This document shows, piece by piece, positions 10,375-22,800 of a DNA stretch of 43,768 nucleotides. The translations under genes were made by a program, and so were the position numbers. Positions within the stretch are counted from its first letter, which is position 1; each line of letters opens with the position of its first letter. The stretch spans positions 1 through 43,768 of the forward strand of contig JAKCWW010001786.1 of assembly GCA_026260175.1 (NCBI GenBank), given 5' to 3'. The DNA is from Reticulitermes lucifugus. Taxonomy: Eukaryota > Arthropoda > Insecta > Blattodea > Rhinotermitidae. The notes under the pieces are model-generated. The model ran no database searches. It had not been told where the DNA came from and was given only the letters and a program-made list of their open reading frames with translations.

Positions 10375-10661
10375 NNNNNNNNNNNNNNNNNNNNNNNNNN
10401 NNNNNNNNNNNNNNNNNNNNNNNNNNNNNNNNNNNNNNNNNNNNNNNNNNNNNNNNNNNNNNNNNNNNNNNNNNNNNNNNNNNNNNNNNNNNNNNNNNNN
10501 NNNNNNNNNNNNNNNNNNNNNNNNNNNNNNNNNNNNNNNNNNNNNNNNNNNNNNNNNNNNNNNNNNNNNNNNNNNNNNNNNNNNNNNNNNNNNNNNNNNN
10601 NNNNNNNNNNNNNNNNNNNNNNNNNNNNNNNNNNNNNNNNNNNNNNNNNNNNNNNNNNNNN
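10375..10661. other. assembly gap
   Basis: Run of 287 N inside foldback element 1 and its nested SINE. No biological claim can be made for these bases; the apparent open frame spanning it is an artefact. Confidence 1.
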
Positions 10662-10737
10662 CCGAAACGTATGTAGGGGTTACAAATATACCTTACTTTG
10701 TTAATAATTATTGTGCATTAGTTGATTTAATTTAAAC

Positions 10738-11831
10738 TTATGACAAAATGCAAGGTACATATAATATAAATTTTTCTTCACTGTCTTCGTCTTCATGTTA
10801 TTGTGTACTTAAATGCCCTATCCGAAAACACTTCATCCTGCAGCCGGGCCCACATATGTGATTCATTTTAAGCACTAAACAAAAGTCCAATATTTCTCAC
10901 TTAAGTGATTAGCTTAACTTTCTTTACGATTCTTGTCATCCGAAACTCTGATATTCAATAAACATTTTACTCACTGGCACCCACATTTACTCTCCATAGA
11001 TTACGTCAAAGAAACTACTTAACCTGATAAACTTTACCTGATTTCATAGTCTACTGCACAGTAACTACAGATAGGATATTTCAGGCGCCTGGAAGCTACG
11101 TAGTGTAGGAAGCCTTGGTAATAAAATTGGTATCTTTGGCTTACAGTAAACACGCAGCTTATTTTAGGGTATGAAAGGCCAAGATTGAAAGAAAGTTATT
11201 AAACCAATTTCCTCGGAAATGTGGTCCGCTGGTTCCTCAACAGCTGACCAAACGTGTTGCTTCATTACTGAATACGGTACGGTAGCGCAGCAGCAAATAA
11301 CTCAAGGGTGAGTAAACCCTCTTTACAATTCGAAATGAACTCATTTAGTTCACGTCCATGGGACACAAACGTTGACTACGTGTTCAAAAGCGACAATAGG
11401 ACGTAGTGCCATTGTTAAATATACGTATTAATACCATCCTCCCACCTAGGCCTATCTTCACTTTAGGCTTCCTGAAAAACTAATCAATTTTCATGCTATC
11501 ATGCGTACTACAATCCTATATTTCATTGTGAAAATAGTATTTTAGACTGAGTGTATATTATGAGGCTTTTTTATTCTACAACATTCTTCATTGTTCTATT
11601 GGTAAAGAGCGCATTATTCTCTTCATATTTCCTCAATACCCCATTCACAAACACCCTCTTCCGATGATAAAAATAATATTATTTCTCAAGTTCGTGTGAA
11701 AAAAGACGAATACTTTGTTTAAACTTTATATTATTCACACCGTGCACTGTCACTCGAACACACACCACTGTAACCAACAAATGCACTCTTATTGTACCTT
11801 GTTATGTTATACAATACGGTCACTGTGAATT
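10738..11831. other. unassigned sequence
   Basis: No gene or repeat recognised. The last 70 bases lead into the hammerhead-like motif and may belong to its parent element. Confidence 0.5.
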
Positions 11832-11876
11832 AACCCGACATGTTTCGATCCCTTGTTGGGATCATCATCAGGGACT
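11832..11876 (-). ncRNA. hammerhead ribozyme-like motif
   Basis: Minus-strand order: AGTCC, CTGATGA, T, stem II GATCCC/GGGATC (6 bp, loop AACAA), GAAACATGTC, GGGTT. Both core boxes are exact. Stem III is AC/GT with an AT loop, giving a GUC cleavage triplet. ACATGT is also self-complementary, so stem III could form between two molecules. Stem I pairs C-G, C-G, T-G, G-T, A-T. It has the same extra T after CTGATGA as the other copies. No inverted partner was found nearby, so this looks like a solo end. Confidence 0.55.
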
Positions 11877-14607
11877 TTTAGATTATAAATTACACAATTA
11901 CAAATTAACAATAAAGGTACATATTATTTTGTTTTGTCATTTGTTTGCCCTTCAGAAGATCAATAAATTTAATTATGCATAAAAGAAAATGACTCTTACC
12001 AAGAAGTTACGAGAACATAAAATTTGCAAAATTGTTACTGGCATTATCCTTAAAATTTCTATAGCTTTTTCTCTCCTATAAAGAGGAATAATATATATAA
12101 AATATTGTTTCACTTTTTGTTTCATATGGTTTTAAACTTAGTCTTGGACCTGAGCGAAGAATATGCATTAAGGTAACTTGAAGATAAAAATGCTGAGTAA
12201 AATATTTTAACCTAAAGAGCAGAGATTAACATGAACATGAACCCCGAGCGGTCCATAAAGAGGAACTACATAACTTACACGATTAGCCAATTCTTATTCC
12301 TGCGATCAATTGAAAGCAGATGAAACAGGGCGTTTACAAAGATGTGGACGCACTTGACCATGATATGGAAAGGACCCAGCTCCGTTTTCTAGTGAACAAC
12401 GCAATAAAAAGTTTCTGATCGATTGTGCAACCGTCCGCTTTCAGAGAAGGACTCTTCTCCATAATTGTGCGCAACAAACCACTGCATTGTGCATCTCGAA
12501 GTTCATTAATTATGTCCGTCTATAGACTGATAAGGTACTAATAATTTGTAAATAAATTCAGTAACAGTTGATTATTATATTCGACTTTATTAGACATAAA
12601 CCACATAGAGCAGGTTACACACACATATTCATTCACTTAGAACGTACAAGAGTGGGTTAAAGCAGACAATAGGAATATATGCACTTGACTTTATCATTTA
12701 CTTAAATGTGCAGAGATTGCCCATGCAGTGAAATCAATTTAACAACACAAACCATTCGAATTGTGTTAACTCACACTCCATTAAGTTTCCAACATTGGCT
12801 TCTCTGTAAACTTGTTACAGACTATTTTGAAATAGTGGTATCGCTCAACGATTGCATTCGACAGGTTCTCGAGGCTTATTTGTATATTAATTTGATGACA
12901 GTGTCAGCCGTTCATATTATGCAGAATGTAACTGAGCGGTTTTTTACAAACCTTCAGGGGTTGTAGGAAGGTCAGGGGAGAGGGGCAATTTGAGACGAGG
13001 AACATTTAGAAAACCTCTCCATATCGAAATCTGCGTCGATACTGCGACTTTGGGGTCACCTCCACAGTCTCATTTATAAGACCCCTCTGTAGACATAAGA
13101 GGATCTGGTGGCTTCAAATTTAGTAGCATGTGAAAAAATTCAGAATACGCCAGGGATCTTTGAAAAGGTACGCCAGAACTTCGTGCGCCCTGCAATGCCT
13201 GCAATGAAGTCAGTTGCCACCACTTCGAAAAGATATCTTTAATTAACTAAAAATAAAACCATTAAAACAATACACACAATAAGAATTTATGAAAAAGAAA
13301 CGATAATTTAAATAAAAGCGCTGATCTCAGAAGTCAGCGCTCGCGGTTTGCCTACCTCAGCAGTCTCTGTATCAATGCCGATTTTGATATGAAGCAAACG
13401 CTCATGTCCACATGTTCTCTGTTAAAATTGCCCCATGATGACCTCCCACAATGCATGCAAGATTGTGAAAACTATTCAATTATACCCTGTATGAAATACA
13501 ATTTTAGGATAATACTATTGAATAATGAATTTGATAGGCTTGGGAAGAAGTCTGTCCAGATTTACTTTGAGATTCTATCTCATTTCTCTGGAGGGACTAT
13601 GAAAAACCAAGAAAACCATGCAAGCATATCTGATGTCCAGGCCAAGCTACCGAATGCCATCCCCACGAATACAGGTCAGAAGTGTCACTTCTGGAACCAA
13701 TTTGTTCGAGGTTCCATAATCCAGTCCTTTCCAAGATATTAGAACTCCTGAATGGACTCACTAATTCTCTTCAATATCACAATTTCAGTATTAGAGTAAA
13801 ATCTTGAAATTGGCCATAAAAGCCTCCTTGAAATCCCCGTCCGCTTGTATTGGTTCTATATAATTTACACAGTTAAAATATTTACAAACATTAAGACGAG
13901 AATTAATCCGCAATCTTTGTGTAAAAAGATATTACGGTAAGCTGCAGACACAGAGAAACGTTGTCAGCCATACAGCACGCTTATACAGTTGAGAACAAAA
14001 CGACCCGAAGCAATTCAAAGCTGTTAAGCTAGAGAGTGATCTTTCTATATTAAAACATTTAATCTTATACATTAAACACACAAGCTGTTGATACTACTAG
14101 AACTGCACAAAGCCAACAGATTGATTACTTTTAGTTCCTAGAAGCAGGTGGCATCATCTGCTTCATTGTTTATAATCTCTCTGAGACCCAGAAAACCATT
14201 CCTTCTATAAAACACTTCATGCGTTTGTATGAAATTGTTAAATCTGAGTCAAAGGGATTTTACTAACGCGTAATAAAATAACACAAAAACCTAATAAGTT
14301 ACTTCCCCCTAATCAAATATGTTGTTATATATTAGACCAAGAGGATAATTGTCAAAAGGCCTAAAGAAGATAAATCATTTAAATTTATCTCGCAGGGGCA
14401 AAGTTTCAAGAAATACAGTGTGTACATAAAGTCCCTGTGCAACTTTAAGTTTTAATAACTTTGGACATACACACAACAAAGGTCAATGTAAACGGCATAT
14501 AAAAGCTTAACGCTTAGTTTTTCATGCATTAGTTTTTTTTAAATTTGATTCATGGAAGTTCACCTCTTTTCAGGTCCTTCGACTGAGCGGTAACTGAAAA
14601 TGGCAAC
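11877..14607. other. unassigned sequence
   Basis: The longest plus-strand frame (13389-13742, 117 codons) and the one at 12706-12966 show no domain, family resemblance or convincing splice context, and I do not call them genes. A perfect hairpin AGCGCTGA/TCAGCGCT with a 9-base loop lies at 13317-13341. Confidence 0.45.
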
Positions 14608-14859
14608 ATCGCTTTTATGGCGATTTCATGTCGTCGGCAACAAAAGACAGTGCTTACGTCTTCATGTAAAGTATCCGACATGCTTGTCCGATTTTAACCA
14701 AATTTGGATTTTATCCACCGATTTTCGTAGAAGTTTCCAACATCAAATTTCAGCAAAATCTGTCCCAATGGATTCGAGCTTGTATAGGCGGGCAGACGGA
14801 CAGGACGTACAAATATGACGAAGCTAACAGGCGATTTTCGCTAATTATGAGAACGCGCC
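14608..14859 (+). mobile_element. short MITE-family copy
   Basis: The right end gagaacgcgcctaaa matches the inverted end of the copy at 5126-5890. Internally it has atggcgatttcatgtcgtcgg, acgtcttcatgtaaagta, gattttaaccaaatttgg, a GACGGACAGGAC tract and tgacgaagctaac. The same layout appears inverted at 39390-39618. The left end is worn (catcgcttttatggcg). The 72-codon plus frame here is repeat-derived. Confidence 0.6.
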
Positions 14860-17584
14860 TAAAGCTGTAACCGTCCTCTTGGATTCTCCCGACTCACGGT
14901 TACGAACGCGCACTCTTCTAATGGGTGAACATGAGAATTTTCTCATGGAAATATTTTTACTGGCGAAGTTAAGCCGTTGTTTCTGATTAATTTTACTTAG
15001 AATACGGTCAACTAACGTGACTTGAATTACGGACCTTGACCGCTTACAAAATTTTCCGAACATATCACAACTAACTACAAAACATCAAGAAATTATGACG
15101 CATTATAACTATTGTTCGTGGTTGAGGCCTGAAGCTGAGGCATGAACAGAAGCGCTAATCAGTTCACCGCAACTTTCCGTTCTTGGTATCGGATAAGTGT
15201 GTGTGTGTGTGTGCGCGCGTGTACGCGCGCGCAAATACATTTTATGTGTTTCCTAAGCGTCTCATTTAACAAGGGCTCCATAATCTTCACTGCACGTTTT
15301 CTTCAAGCTTGTACTGTAGGGAAACAAACCCTGTAGGCAGTAATTACTCTAGGTTAGTGGTACAATTCCTTACTACGTGCACCGTTTCAACTTCCGGCAG
15401 AATCTTAAGCCAGAAACAAGACCCTCATAGCTGAGAGTTTCTAATTGTCCACAATACACGATAATGTGAAGATTGAGGCAGTATGTATAGTAACGGGCAA
15501 CTCGCTCAGAAGAACACAACTTTCAGCTTTAGTGTATTTTATTGTCCATTTTGAGAGATTATGGATCGGATACTATTCGAAAATGTTGCTTAAGGACCGG
15601 GTGTACATAATCTGGCATTCACAAGTATTCGTAAATTTTTTATGATTCGAAGACACAAGTGTTGATATTTACAAGAAGGTTTCGTTCAATGCACTTCTTG
15701 GAATGGTTCAATTTATTGTGATCACGTCTTCTGTGCTTCAATGTTTCTTGCCAATACGAAAGTGGAAATCGCTTTTAAAGCGTTCAAATAAGCTATAGCC
15801 ACTGTACGTCCTTGCTGATCTTTATATTGTGCACTGGGTCCTATGCATTGTGTACAGATCTAGACATAAATACAGTGAGTCTGACGGTTTAAAAAAGACT
15901 GTTCAGTAATGTGAGAGGTCACAATCTAAGTAGAACTTCAGGCTCCACGAAGTATATTTAAAGCTATCTCTTGTAAAGGATGAAAAAGCATGGCTACAGA
16001 CTTGAACATCAGAGGCATTTACACAGTCCCCCGACACGACCTTAAAGCCTTTATTAATTTGCAGAGAGTTGCTCCGTTGACTAGCTATCGGGAAGACAAG
16101 TATTTCAGCTACATTACAGAAATATTAAATACTTCACGCAAGAACTGTGATTCTCTCACAGAGGACTGACCTCTCAATTTCGGAACAAACTTATCAAAGT
16201 CACATTCACATATTTTTCACAACTCAAGAAAAGCCTTCCGCGAATTCTTGAGAGAAGAAACCTGAGTATTTGCCTAAACAATAAAAAATGTATTACACGT
16301 ATCTACGGCTGAAGCAATGCTTACATAAACACGCAGTCGTAAATGAAAAATGTGCTTAATGTCCTATCAGAAGTAGACGCTCACAGACAGTAATGATTTC
16401 TATGGGGGATGAGAAATACTGAAAGAAATACCGGTCATATGAGCCACTTTGTACAAAAACAATTCAGTGGATGTTGTGAACACCATATATGTCTAAGTTT
16501 TTCGGCATGCACATTTTCTTCTCTTCTGCCTCAGAGTTCGTTTATATTAAAGCTACACAAATAAAAAATAGCGCCAAATATAAAGAGGACAGTCATTAAA
16601 AACTTCACAATAATTCAATTTTTCTTTCCATACTAATACAGCAGAAGATAAAAACCATAATGATTCTGTTAACGTTGGTGAGGCAGGAGATGAATGATCT
16701 TCAGGCTTATTACACAGTATTTGGCTACATACATATTAAAATCTCACACAATATTTTAAAATTAAAACACTGAGATCCCCTTTGTAAAGCAGAGCGCTAA
16801 CTTCGCAATTTAAAAAGTCCTCCTATATTTGTCGCACCTATTATAGCCTTCAATTGAACACCAATTTTGTTTTATACTTTGAAATTCGAGGATTCGCTAT
16901 TCTAAAAAAAAACATTTTCGTGATATTGTTAAGTCTCTCCAGGCAAAATCCAGGACGTCTTAACCTAAATCACGACCACTCCTGTATTGTTTTATAATTA
17001 TCCTATTCAACGCTACATAATCTGTGCGACTGATTAACAGTTATGTATACAAGAGACCTAGACATATAAACATAGACACAAATCTTTGCTTTCGATTGGC
17101 TTTCGGAATAAATAAATCCCTTTTAGTTTAACGGGTTGAACTTTCACTAAAACAGGAAATGCTACTATGAAACGCCACTATAGCTAATTTCAATATAAGT
17201 ATACAGCTGACAAAATTAAACACTGGTAATTTAACCTATTAAATAAGTCATCAAGAGAATAATGCTTTCCTTTAATCACATACAATATATTGCTTCTCCA
17301 TTTCCGGCAGCTGTCAAATTTGCTGCTGGGAAATTTGCTGCTTAAAATAATCGACTAGGTCTATAGCTTAACACAAGTGGGACGTACCGTCATTTAAATG
17401 AGTCAGATATCTATGAGAACGTAGCGGAATATATATAATAATTTTGGATCGAATTCTCTTCGATTGGCGAGATAGAAATTCGAAGCGAAATTATCTTTGT
17501 TGTATAATGCTACAATTATAGACATTCATGTTCCTAATAAGTAATAATAAAACATGTACACATCACTGGTATAGTATCCTAGGT
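14860..17584. other. unassigned sequence with GT/CG microsatellite
   Basis: Long AT-rich stretch with no supportable gene or repeat boundary apart from the microsatellite at 15197-15232. Confidence 0.5.
15197..15232. repeat. (GT)n/(CG)n microsatellite
   Basis: GT dinucleotides pass into CG dinucleotides with one interruption (gtgtgtg, gcgcgcg, tgta, cgcgcgcg). Such alternating purine-pyrimidine runs can adopt Z-DNA. Confidence 0.85.
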
Positions 17585-17720
17585 ATTAGATGGCGTGAAA
17601 CGTCAGCCTCACGCTTCCGCCGATTTGCCTCCCGGCTGACAATTCCTGGTAGTCAGTGAATAATGAGTTATATCAGCTTTGGGTCCAGTGGCAATACGAT
17701 GGCGAGGAGAAAATTCCTCG
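17585..17720 (-). mobile_element. diverged SINE remnant
   Basis: Shares blocks in order with 27940-28050: gtcagcc.cacgc, ccg.ccgatttgcctc, attcctggta, then gg.tccagtg. This is the body of the SINE with the KAIPLQAWTG-type tail; neither head nor tail is recognisable. Confidence 0.45.
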
Positions 17721-17774
17721 TCTCTGTACGCATTAACTAGCTAATCAAATAACCACCTAACTCCATTGACCACA

Positions 17775-18360
17775 GTCCTTATTGAAAATCTAACAGTTCC
17801 TCTGCTAGTCAATAAATTCCCTTAATCTTGTGCAACCAGAACGTTCCTTACCATGTTCACAAAATCCCGAAACTTGTCCCTGTTCTGAGGCAGAACAATC
17901 CAGTCTACGCGGCCCAAACGTAATTATTTCCGATAAATTCTGACATTACTTTCCAAATACGCCGAGGTGTTCCAAGTGATTTACTTTCCTCAGGTTTTCA
18001 ATAAAATCCTTCTGTGCACCTCCCATTTTCCCCATACATGTCACACGCTCCGCCTATCTCAATATTCTTGATTTGATCACAAGGGTATTTGCAAATCATG
18101 AATTTCCCCAATGAACAGTTTCCTTCAGCCATTGTTACCTCGTCCCTCCTAGGCCCAAACATATTCATCAGCATCCCATTCTCGATCACCCTAAGCTTAT
18201 GTTCCTCTCTCATTGTGAGAGACCAAGTTTCACACCAAGTAAAAAAAAAGACAAAATTACAGTTCTGTATATTTTAATTTTTACGTTATCAGAAAGCAAT
18301 CTGGAAGACAAAGGGCTTGTCTATATACTGCAAGCTATAAGCCTATCATTTACCACGCAG
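17775..18360 (-). pseudogene. C-terminal part of a non-LTR retrotransposon polyprotein, decayed
   Basis: The minus strand reads LSSRLLSDNVKIKIYRTVI, then CETWSLTMREEHKLRVIEN, MLMNMFGPRRDEVT, GGACDMYGENGRCTEGFY and SLGTPRRIWK, ending in a tail matching 6845-6975. This is the order of the region after the reverse transcriptase in an abundant arthropod LINE (YRTVILPVVLYG, CETW, LREEHRLRVFEN, KIFGxxRDEVT, GRPRRRWEDN). Stops after GFY and later show it is dead. The expected WRKLHNEELH segment is largely replaced or deleted. It runs opposite to the copy at 8459 and is a different family. Confidence 0.7.
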
Positions 18361-19659
18361 TCACTACCAACTGCGATGAAGACTGTGACGTAGCATTACT
18401 GACTGCAAACAAGGGAACTGAAAACGGGTGATTTCAGTTTCACAGGGACTCATCACAGACAGACAAAGCAGAAGGGCGCTGCACATGGCGTAATTTATAT
18501 GCATGTAAAACCGGATGCAATATATTTTAATAAAACTGCATGTCTTTACTTCATTTAAGATTAAAATGCAGATGTCAGTGTTATTAAATTACTTTATAAC
18601 ACAAAGAGCCCTTGGATAAAATGACAATGTACATTCTAGACGATGTCGAATGATCCACCATCATGGCAGTTACTGAATCACATCTTCAGATGCGTGGGCA
18701 TAAAATACGCTCATTGATTCCAGACCCATTTCTTCTATGGAGTAACTTCGACACATTTTTCCGTATGCTCGGAGATGCAGAGACACACAGCAAACATCTG
18801 ACCACATAGTTTCAGAGATGACTTATGTAATATAAAGTCTAATGTTTAACGATTCGGAGAGTAAAAGCAAAGCAATGTGAAGTCCTTTTCGATCCAGTAC
18901 CCCCGTCACCCGAAGCAGCACTGCAGTGTTTGGAGGTTCCCAGGATGCGCCCACATGTATTTGTCATAAGAGCAATATTATTATTGAGATGATATTTAGT
19001 GAGCATTCGTACAATAACTGATCTAAATTGTATATACAATTTTATTTCACACCTCACAGAGAACATGGTCCATCCCAATTATAAAGACCAGTCAGTTAAT
19101 TCTGTTGAAGGAAATAATCGGTAATTTTTGTGAGAGTCACATAAAATAAAACCTGCGTCGGTAAAATGAATATATTTAAATAGCGGAACAGGTGGTGCAT
19201 ATGTTTACCACTGGGATTTAAGAAGTTAATAAGTGCGACTTTTATGGAAAAATTTCTGTTTATTGCTGCGTATTTTCTGAGTCATCACATTGCCAAATAC
19301 TCGAGCAGTGAAAGCCATAATCTTCGATCTCCAACGTCGAGATTTATTAGTTAGGTTTTTTACCACATATTCGGGAGATACCGAATAAAACGACAACTAT
19401 CACCACCCCTATCCATCACCAGAGAATCTATACTATATAGGCCTTCAATCCGGCTAAGCTAACTGCAAGTTACATGATCAAAACAGAAAAGAATTGTATG
19501 CTATTAACACCCATGGACGTGTACTGGGAAGGTTATTTACAACACTGTAAGTAAAGGGTGCTTCACAGTCCATTGCAGATCATCAAATATAACTTTCCCA
19601 TTTAACAGAGTAGATAACGCCTGTTTATGTAAATCAAGAACAAGCATTCTTCAAGATAC
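18361..19659. other. unassigned sequence
   Basis: No gene or repeat boundary is supportable. The antisense frame at 18839-19078 has no recognisable features. Confidence 0.5.
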
Positions 19660-19850
19660 GCAGATTTAAACATGTCTTTGTTTTAAAATCAAAGTCGTTT
19701 GGGTTTTCGTAAAGCATCGACTCATAAGAAGATATCGAAGCTTCGAAGACTCCTAGCTGCTTCATCTTCAGGGTCAAGCATTCAAAGCACACCAACCTCC
19801 GAAACGTCGGTAACAATATAACTGTCGACGCAGCACAACATCTCACTTGA
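19660..19850 (-). repeat. dispersed repeat with two opposed hammerhead-like halves
   Basis: The minus strand reads gctgcgtcgac, gttaccgacgtttcgg, then CCCTGAAGATGAAG further along. It is related to 1041-1152. Its antisense frame (CCAASTVILLPTFRRLV) echoes the YYAASCGICLPTFRD of that copy. The short open frame is repeat-derived. Confidence 0.5.
19735..19775 (-). ncRNA. degenerate hammerhead-like motif
   Basis: Minus-strand order ACC, CTGAAGA, T, stem GAAG/CTTC, then GAAGC in place of GAAAC. The first core box is exact and the second has one change. A separate plus-strand 3' half, TCCGAAACGTCGGTAAC, lies at 19798-19814, without a CTGANGA box. Confidence 0.35.
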
Positions 19851-19992
19851 CTTGAATCTGCAGCATCAGTGCTGTAAAAACCTCAAATTTCCCATGCCTA
19901 GGTATATATTTCATCTGTGGATCCCGCAAAAATATAAAACTCATTAAATCTATGGGCTTTTTCCACTGCTTAATGTACTTAAAATAATAAAA

Positions 19993-20040
19993 TTAATACA
20001 ACTGCTTTTTGGAGACAGGATCGGCCCCAGTCTTCAGTCC
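19993..20040 (-). ncRNA. decayed hammerhead-like motif, left arm of foldback 2
   Basis: GGA, CTGAAGA, then ctGGGG...CTCC, AAAA (GAAA expected), ending TTGTA. Stem I is not convincing. Confidence 0.25.
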
Positions 20041-20436
20041 TGTTTCTAATATACAATATTACTACAGAATTACTGTACTTAAGATTCTTCTTTTTACACA
20101 AACTAGACTCAAATTAGCGAACACATAATATTCCAAAGACAAGTTTTTTATTTCGTTTGTTGTGAAATTAATTAAATCCAAAGACAGTTTAAGAAATACT
20201 CGTACATCGTTCCCATACCAACATGCTCTACACGCCGTGATGACGATAAAAGGCATCTAGTGAAAGAAGATATTTACAGAGACCAATGACGGATATCCTG
20301 CATCAAATATTCAGAGAGATTTGCATTGACAGAGTGTTTAAACTGTCTTTGGATAGCAAGGTGCTTACTGACGCCACTGTAGTTTGTGTGACAGAAGAAT
20401 GTAAATAATTCGGTAGTAACATTACGTTTTACAAGC

Positions 20437-20486
20437 TAACCTGAAGATGGGGGTCGATCCTGACGCGAATTATAGTGTTGTATTAA
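20437..20486 (+). ncRNA. decayed hammerhead-like motif, right arm of foldback 2
   Basis: AAC, CTGAAGA, T, ggGGGTCGATCC region, GCGAAT (GAAA expected), ending TTGTA. Stem II is disrupted. The call rests mainly on position and on the mirrored copy. Confidence 0.25.
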
Positions 20487-20530
20487 TTTTATTACTTTGA
20501 ATACATGGAAAAAGCCCATGCATTTAATGA

Positions 20531-21033
20531 CTTTAGACATGAAACATCGCCGTCAGAATCTTTTAGGACTGTACCTGCACAAATACTTTCATAAATAATG
20601 TTGCTTTATTCTTCTCGTAAAAAATAAACAACAGCCTTTAAAAGGCAGGCCTATAATGGTAAATTTCCTCAGTCTTATTTCCTGTAATTTTATGTTTCGT
20701 GTCCACAGTGTCTTTTAATTCACATGCAACCTACACATGTATTTTATGTGACACACGAACAAATAAAGCAGCAGCCAAAAACGAAATACACATTCCTTTT
20801 TAGGCAGACAAGATTCCACTCTGAAAGACAGTAGTTCCTTTCCTCACGAATGGCGGTGCGAATTGAAGGTCCTTTCCAAAAGATACCTGCCTTGTCTGAC
20901 GAACCCATATACAGTGTTCCTTCGTACGCCCCAATCAAGCCGGTTCACTTTTCATGTAGTTTTATAAAAATTTAAGTGTGGTCCAGTATCATCAGTAAGC
21001 TTAATGTTATTTAACCTAATAACGCAAAATAGG
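20531..21033. other. unassigned sequence
   Basis: No supportable feature; antisense frame 20744-20938 is unrecognised. Confidence 0.5.
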
Positions 21034-21527
21034 GGCGCTTTCGCGTAACCACTGTTGCCGTGGGAAAGCAATAAGTATTACATATGAGTGTGTGTCTGTA
21101 GCCTTAATTACGCAGCATGCAAGGCGCATGCGTCATACTATAGCCTATCGTTACGTGTGGCCTGTCTGGAGCTACCAAATTTTTCTGCGTTATCTCACAA
21201 AGGGCACGATCTTCGGGAAAAAAATTATCTAACATAAAATGTGTGTTTGATTTTCTCTACTACATTTGTCTGAACTATTTCTCATTCTAAGAAGAATTCA
21301 GCGAGATATTACCATAAATGTACATAGGTGTTCATGTAAAGTACCCTTTATTCTTGTCAGATTTTAATGAAACTTCAGTTTTCCCGACAGATTTTCGAAA
21401 AATACTCAAAAATTAAATTTCATGAAAATCCGTCCATTGGGAGCCGAGCTGTTCCATGCGCATGGACAGACAGACAGACAGACATGATGAAGCTAATAGT
21501 CGCTTGTCGCAATTTTACGAACGTTCC
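21034..21527 (+). mobile_element. MITE-family copy, simpler form
   Basis: Left end GGCGCTTTCGCGTAACC, right end ACGAACGTTCC, inverted to each other with mismatches. It is collinear with 5126-5157 plus 5447-5890 and lacks the roughly 290-base middle segment found there. Contains aggtgttcatgtaaagta and a perfect (GACA)5 tract at 21465-21484. No protein is encoded; the 76-codon frame at 21367-21597 is repeat-derived. Confidence 0.65.
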
Positions 21528-22689
21528 TAAAAATCAATTATCTGTTTCTCAGAACACACGTCGTCCCTCTCACATAACAGTCCTACGCTACTCATAGTGA
21601 TGATCACTGCTACTTCTAGTAAATGCACTCTATGGTCAAAGTTTAGCGTCTTTGAATGTTAAAGCATCACCACTGTTCAGTACATAGATAAAAATGATAA
21701 TGTTAGAATTGCTAAGTGGGCTTTCGAGATAGAAGTAAATTAGTGTCCATCAATGTGTTGTACATGAATTTACTCTCATATATGTTGTTCAAATATACAT
21801 TTAATTTGTGAATTTGAAAGTCACGACATGGGGACACATTCCAACGGCGAATAACATGCTCATATTCTCATAAGCGTACTACATAAATCGGTGCAACAAC
21901 ACGAGTAACATTATGTTGAGTGGTATATTAAAAATGCGCTTACTTCAAAAGACATTTGTGCTTGATTAAAAGAAAAATTAGGAAGATATTCAGTGTTTTC
22001 AGTTTTTGTTTCTGAACAAATCTATAACTTCCTTTACAGGATGAGTTCAGTTACGTTTCGGTCGTTCAGACGTGTGTCCCCATTAACTGTTAACTGTCCC
22101 TCCGTTGAAGTTACAGGCACACAATATATATGAGACAGACACAAATATCAGTAGCCATACAAGCAACACTCCCTCAACAGTTGCAACATATATCGAAGTG
22201 TATGCGGTTGGAGTCTCAGACGAAAATCTTGGCACTCGCGCTAACACTTTGAGTAACATCGCGTAAACTCTACAGCAAATTTCGGGGATTGAAACGTTAA
22301 ACACGTTACCAGATAATTTTCCTCAATCTCTCAAAATCTACGTTCTCAAAGAGGGTCTCATTTACTTCGATAAAGCCTTTTCTTTTCACAAACACTAGAC
22401 GTTTAATGAATTCCGTGAGGCGCAGTTTTTTTTCGCAAGCTGACAGTCACTTAGCTAATAAAAACCATCACCCTTTTATAGAATCTGAACGCTAAATAAC
22501 GTATAAAGAACAGACAAAGCTACAACGTGTCTTGAGAAAATTAATACAGCCGATAACCACACGGACTATTTTAGATAAATTATAACAATATAATCCCATT
22601 TACACGTAATTCATGAAATTACCTCATTAAGTTAGATTTTGTGACTAACATTTTGCATGCAATTATTATCCTTCCCCTTATGCAAGTCG
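21528..22689. other. unassigned sequence
   Basis: An antisense 73-codon frame at 22083-22304 includes one hydrophobic stretch but has no other support. No repeat recognised. Confidence 0.5.
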
Positions 22690-22800
22690 CACTCCTCCAG
22701 GGCCATCGTCCTCTATTTTATAGCCCTGAAAACAGCTTATAAAGCGCACGAACTATGAAGCTCCTCATTGTGCAATTAGTTCAGCCTCCTGTCACTCGAC
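22690..22800 (-). mobile_element. LINE polyprotein fragment (EELH region)
   Basis: Minus strand near 22754-22795 reads RVTGG in one frame and LHNEEL in another, the VTGGWRKLHNEELH segment of the LINE family at 17775-18360. Aagctcctcatt on the plus strand is shared with 9486-9497. Short and frameshifted. Confidence 0.45.

Larger units (their letters stand above)
10200..10737. mobile_element. foldback element 1 with hammerhead-like arms (gap inside)
   Basis: The left arm (10200-10275) and right arm (10662-10737) are inverted copies at roughly 90 percent identity by eye. Both contain aatgcac, ttattaacaaagt, aggtatatttgtaacccctac and cgtttcgg. Each arm carries hammerhead-like sequence reading outward; the right one is cut by the gap. 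A SINE tail (10315-10374) and an unresolved gap (10375-10661) occupy the centre, so internal length is unknown. No coding sequence is visible. Confidence 0.7.
19941..20530. mobile_element. foldback element 2
   Basis: Inverted arms at 19941-20045 and 20434-20530 share tcattaaat..atgggctttttcca, taataaaattaatacaac, gatcg..ccc and cttcag. Arm length is about 95-105 bases. The centre (20046-20433) encodes nothing recognisable. Each arm has a CTGAAGA box at its inner side, reading outward, as in foldback elements 1 and 3. Confidence 0.65.

Noticed and set aside
10371..10676. 101-codon open frame
   Set aside because: It consists of gap N bases and is an artefact.
13389..13742. 117-codon plus-strand open frame
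   Set aside because: No recognisable domain, biased composition or convincing splice sites; its length is marginal for chance in this much sequence.
16690..16720. CTGAAGA box on the minus strand
   Set aside because: No GAAA box or stem follows at hammerhead spacing.
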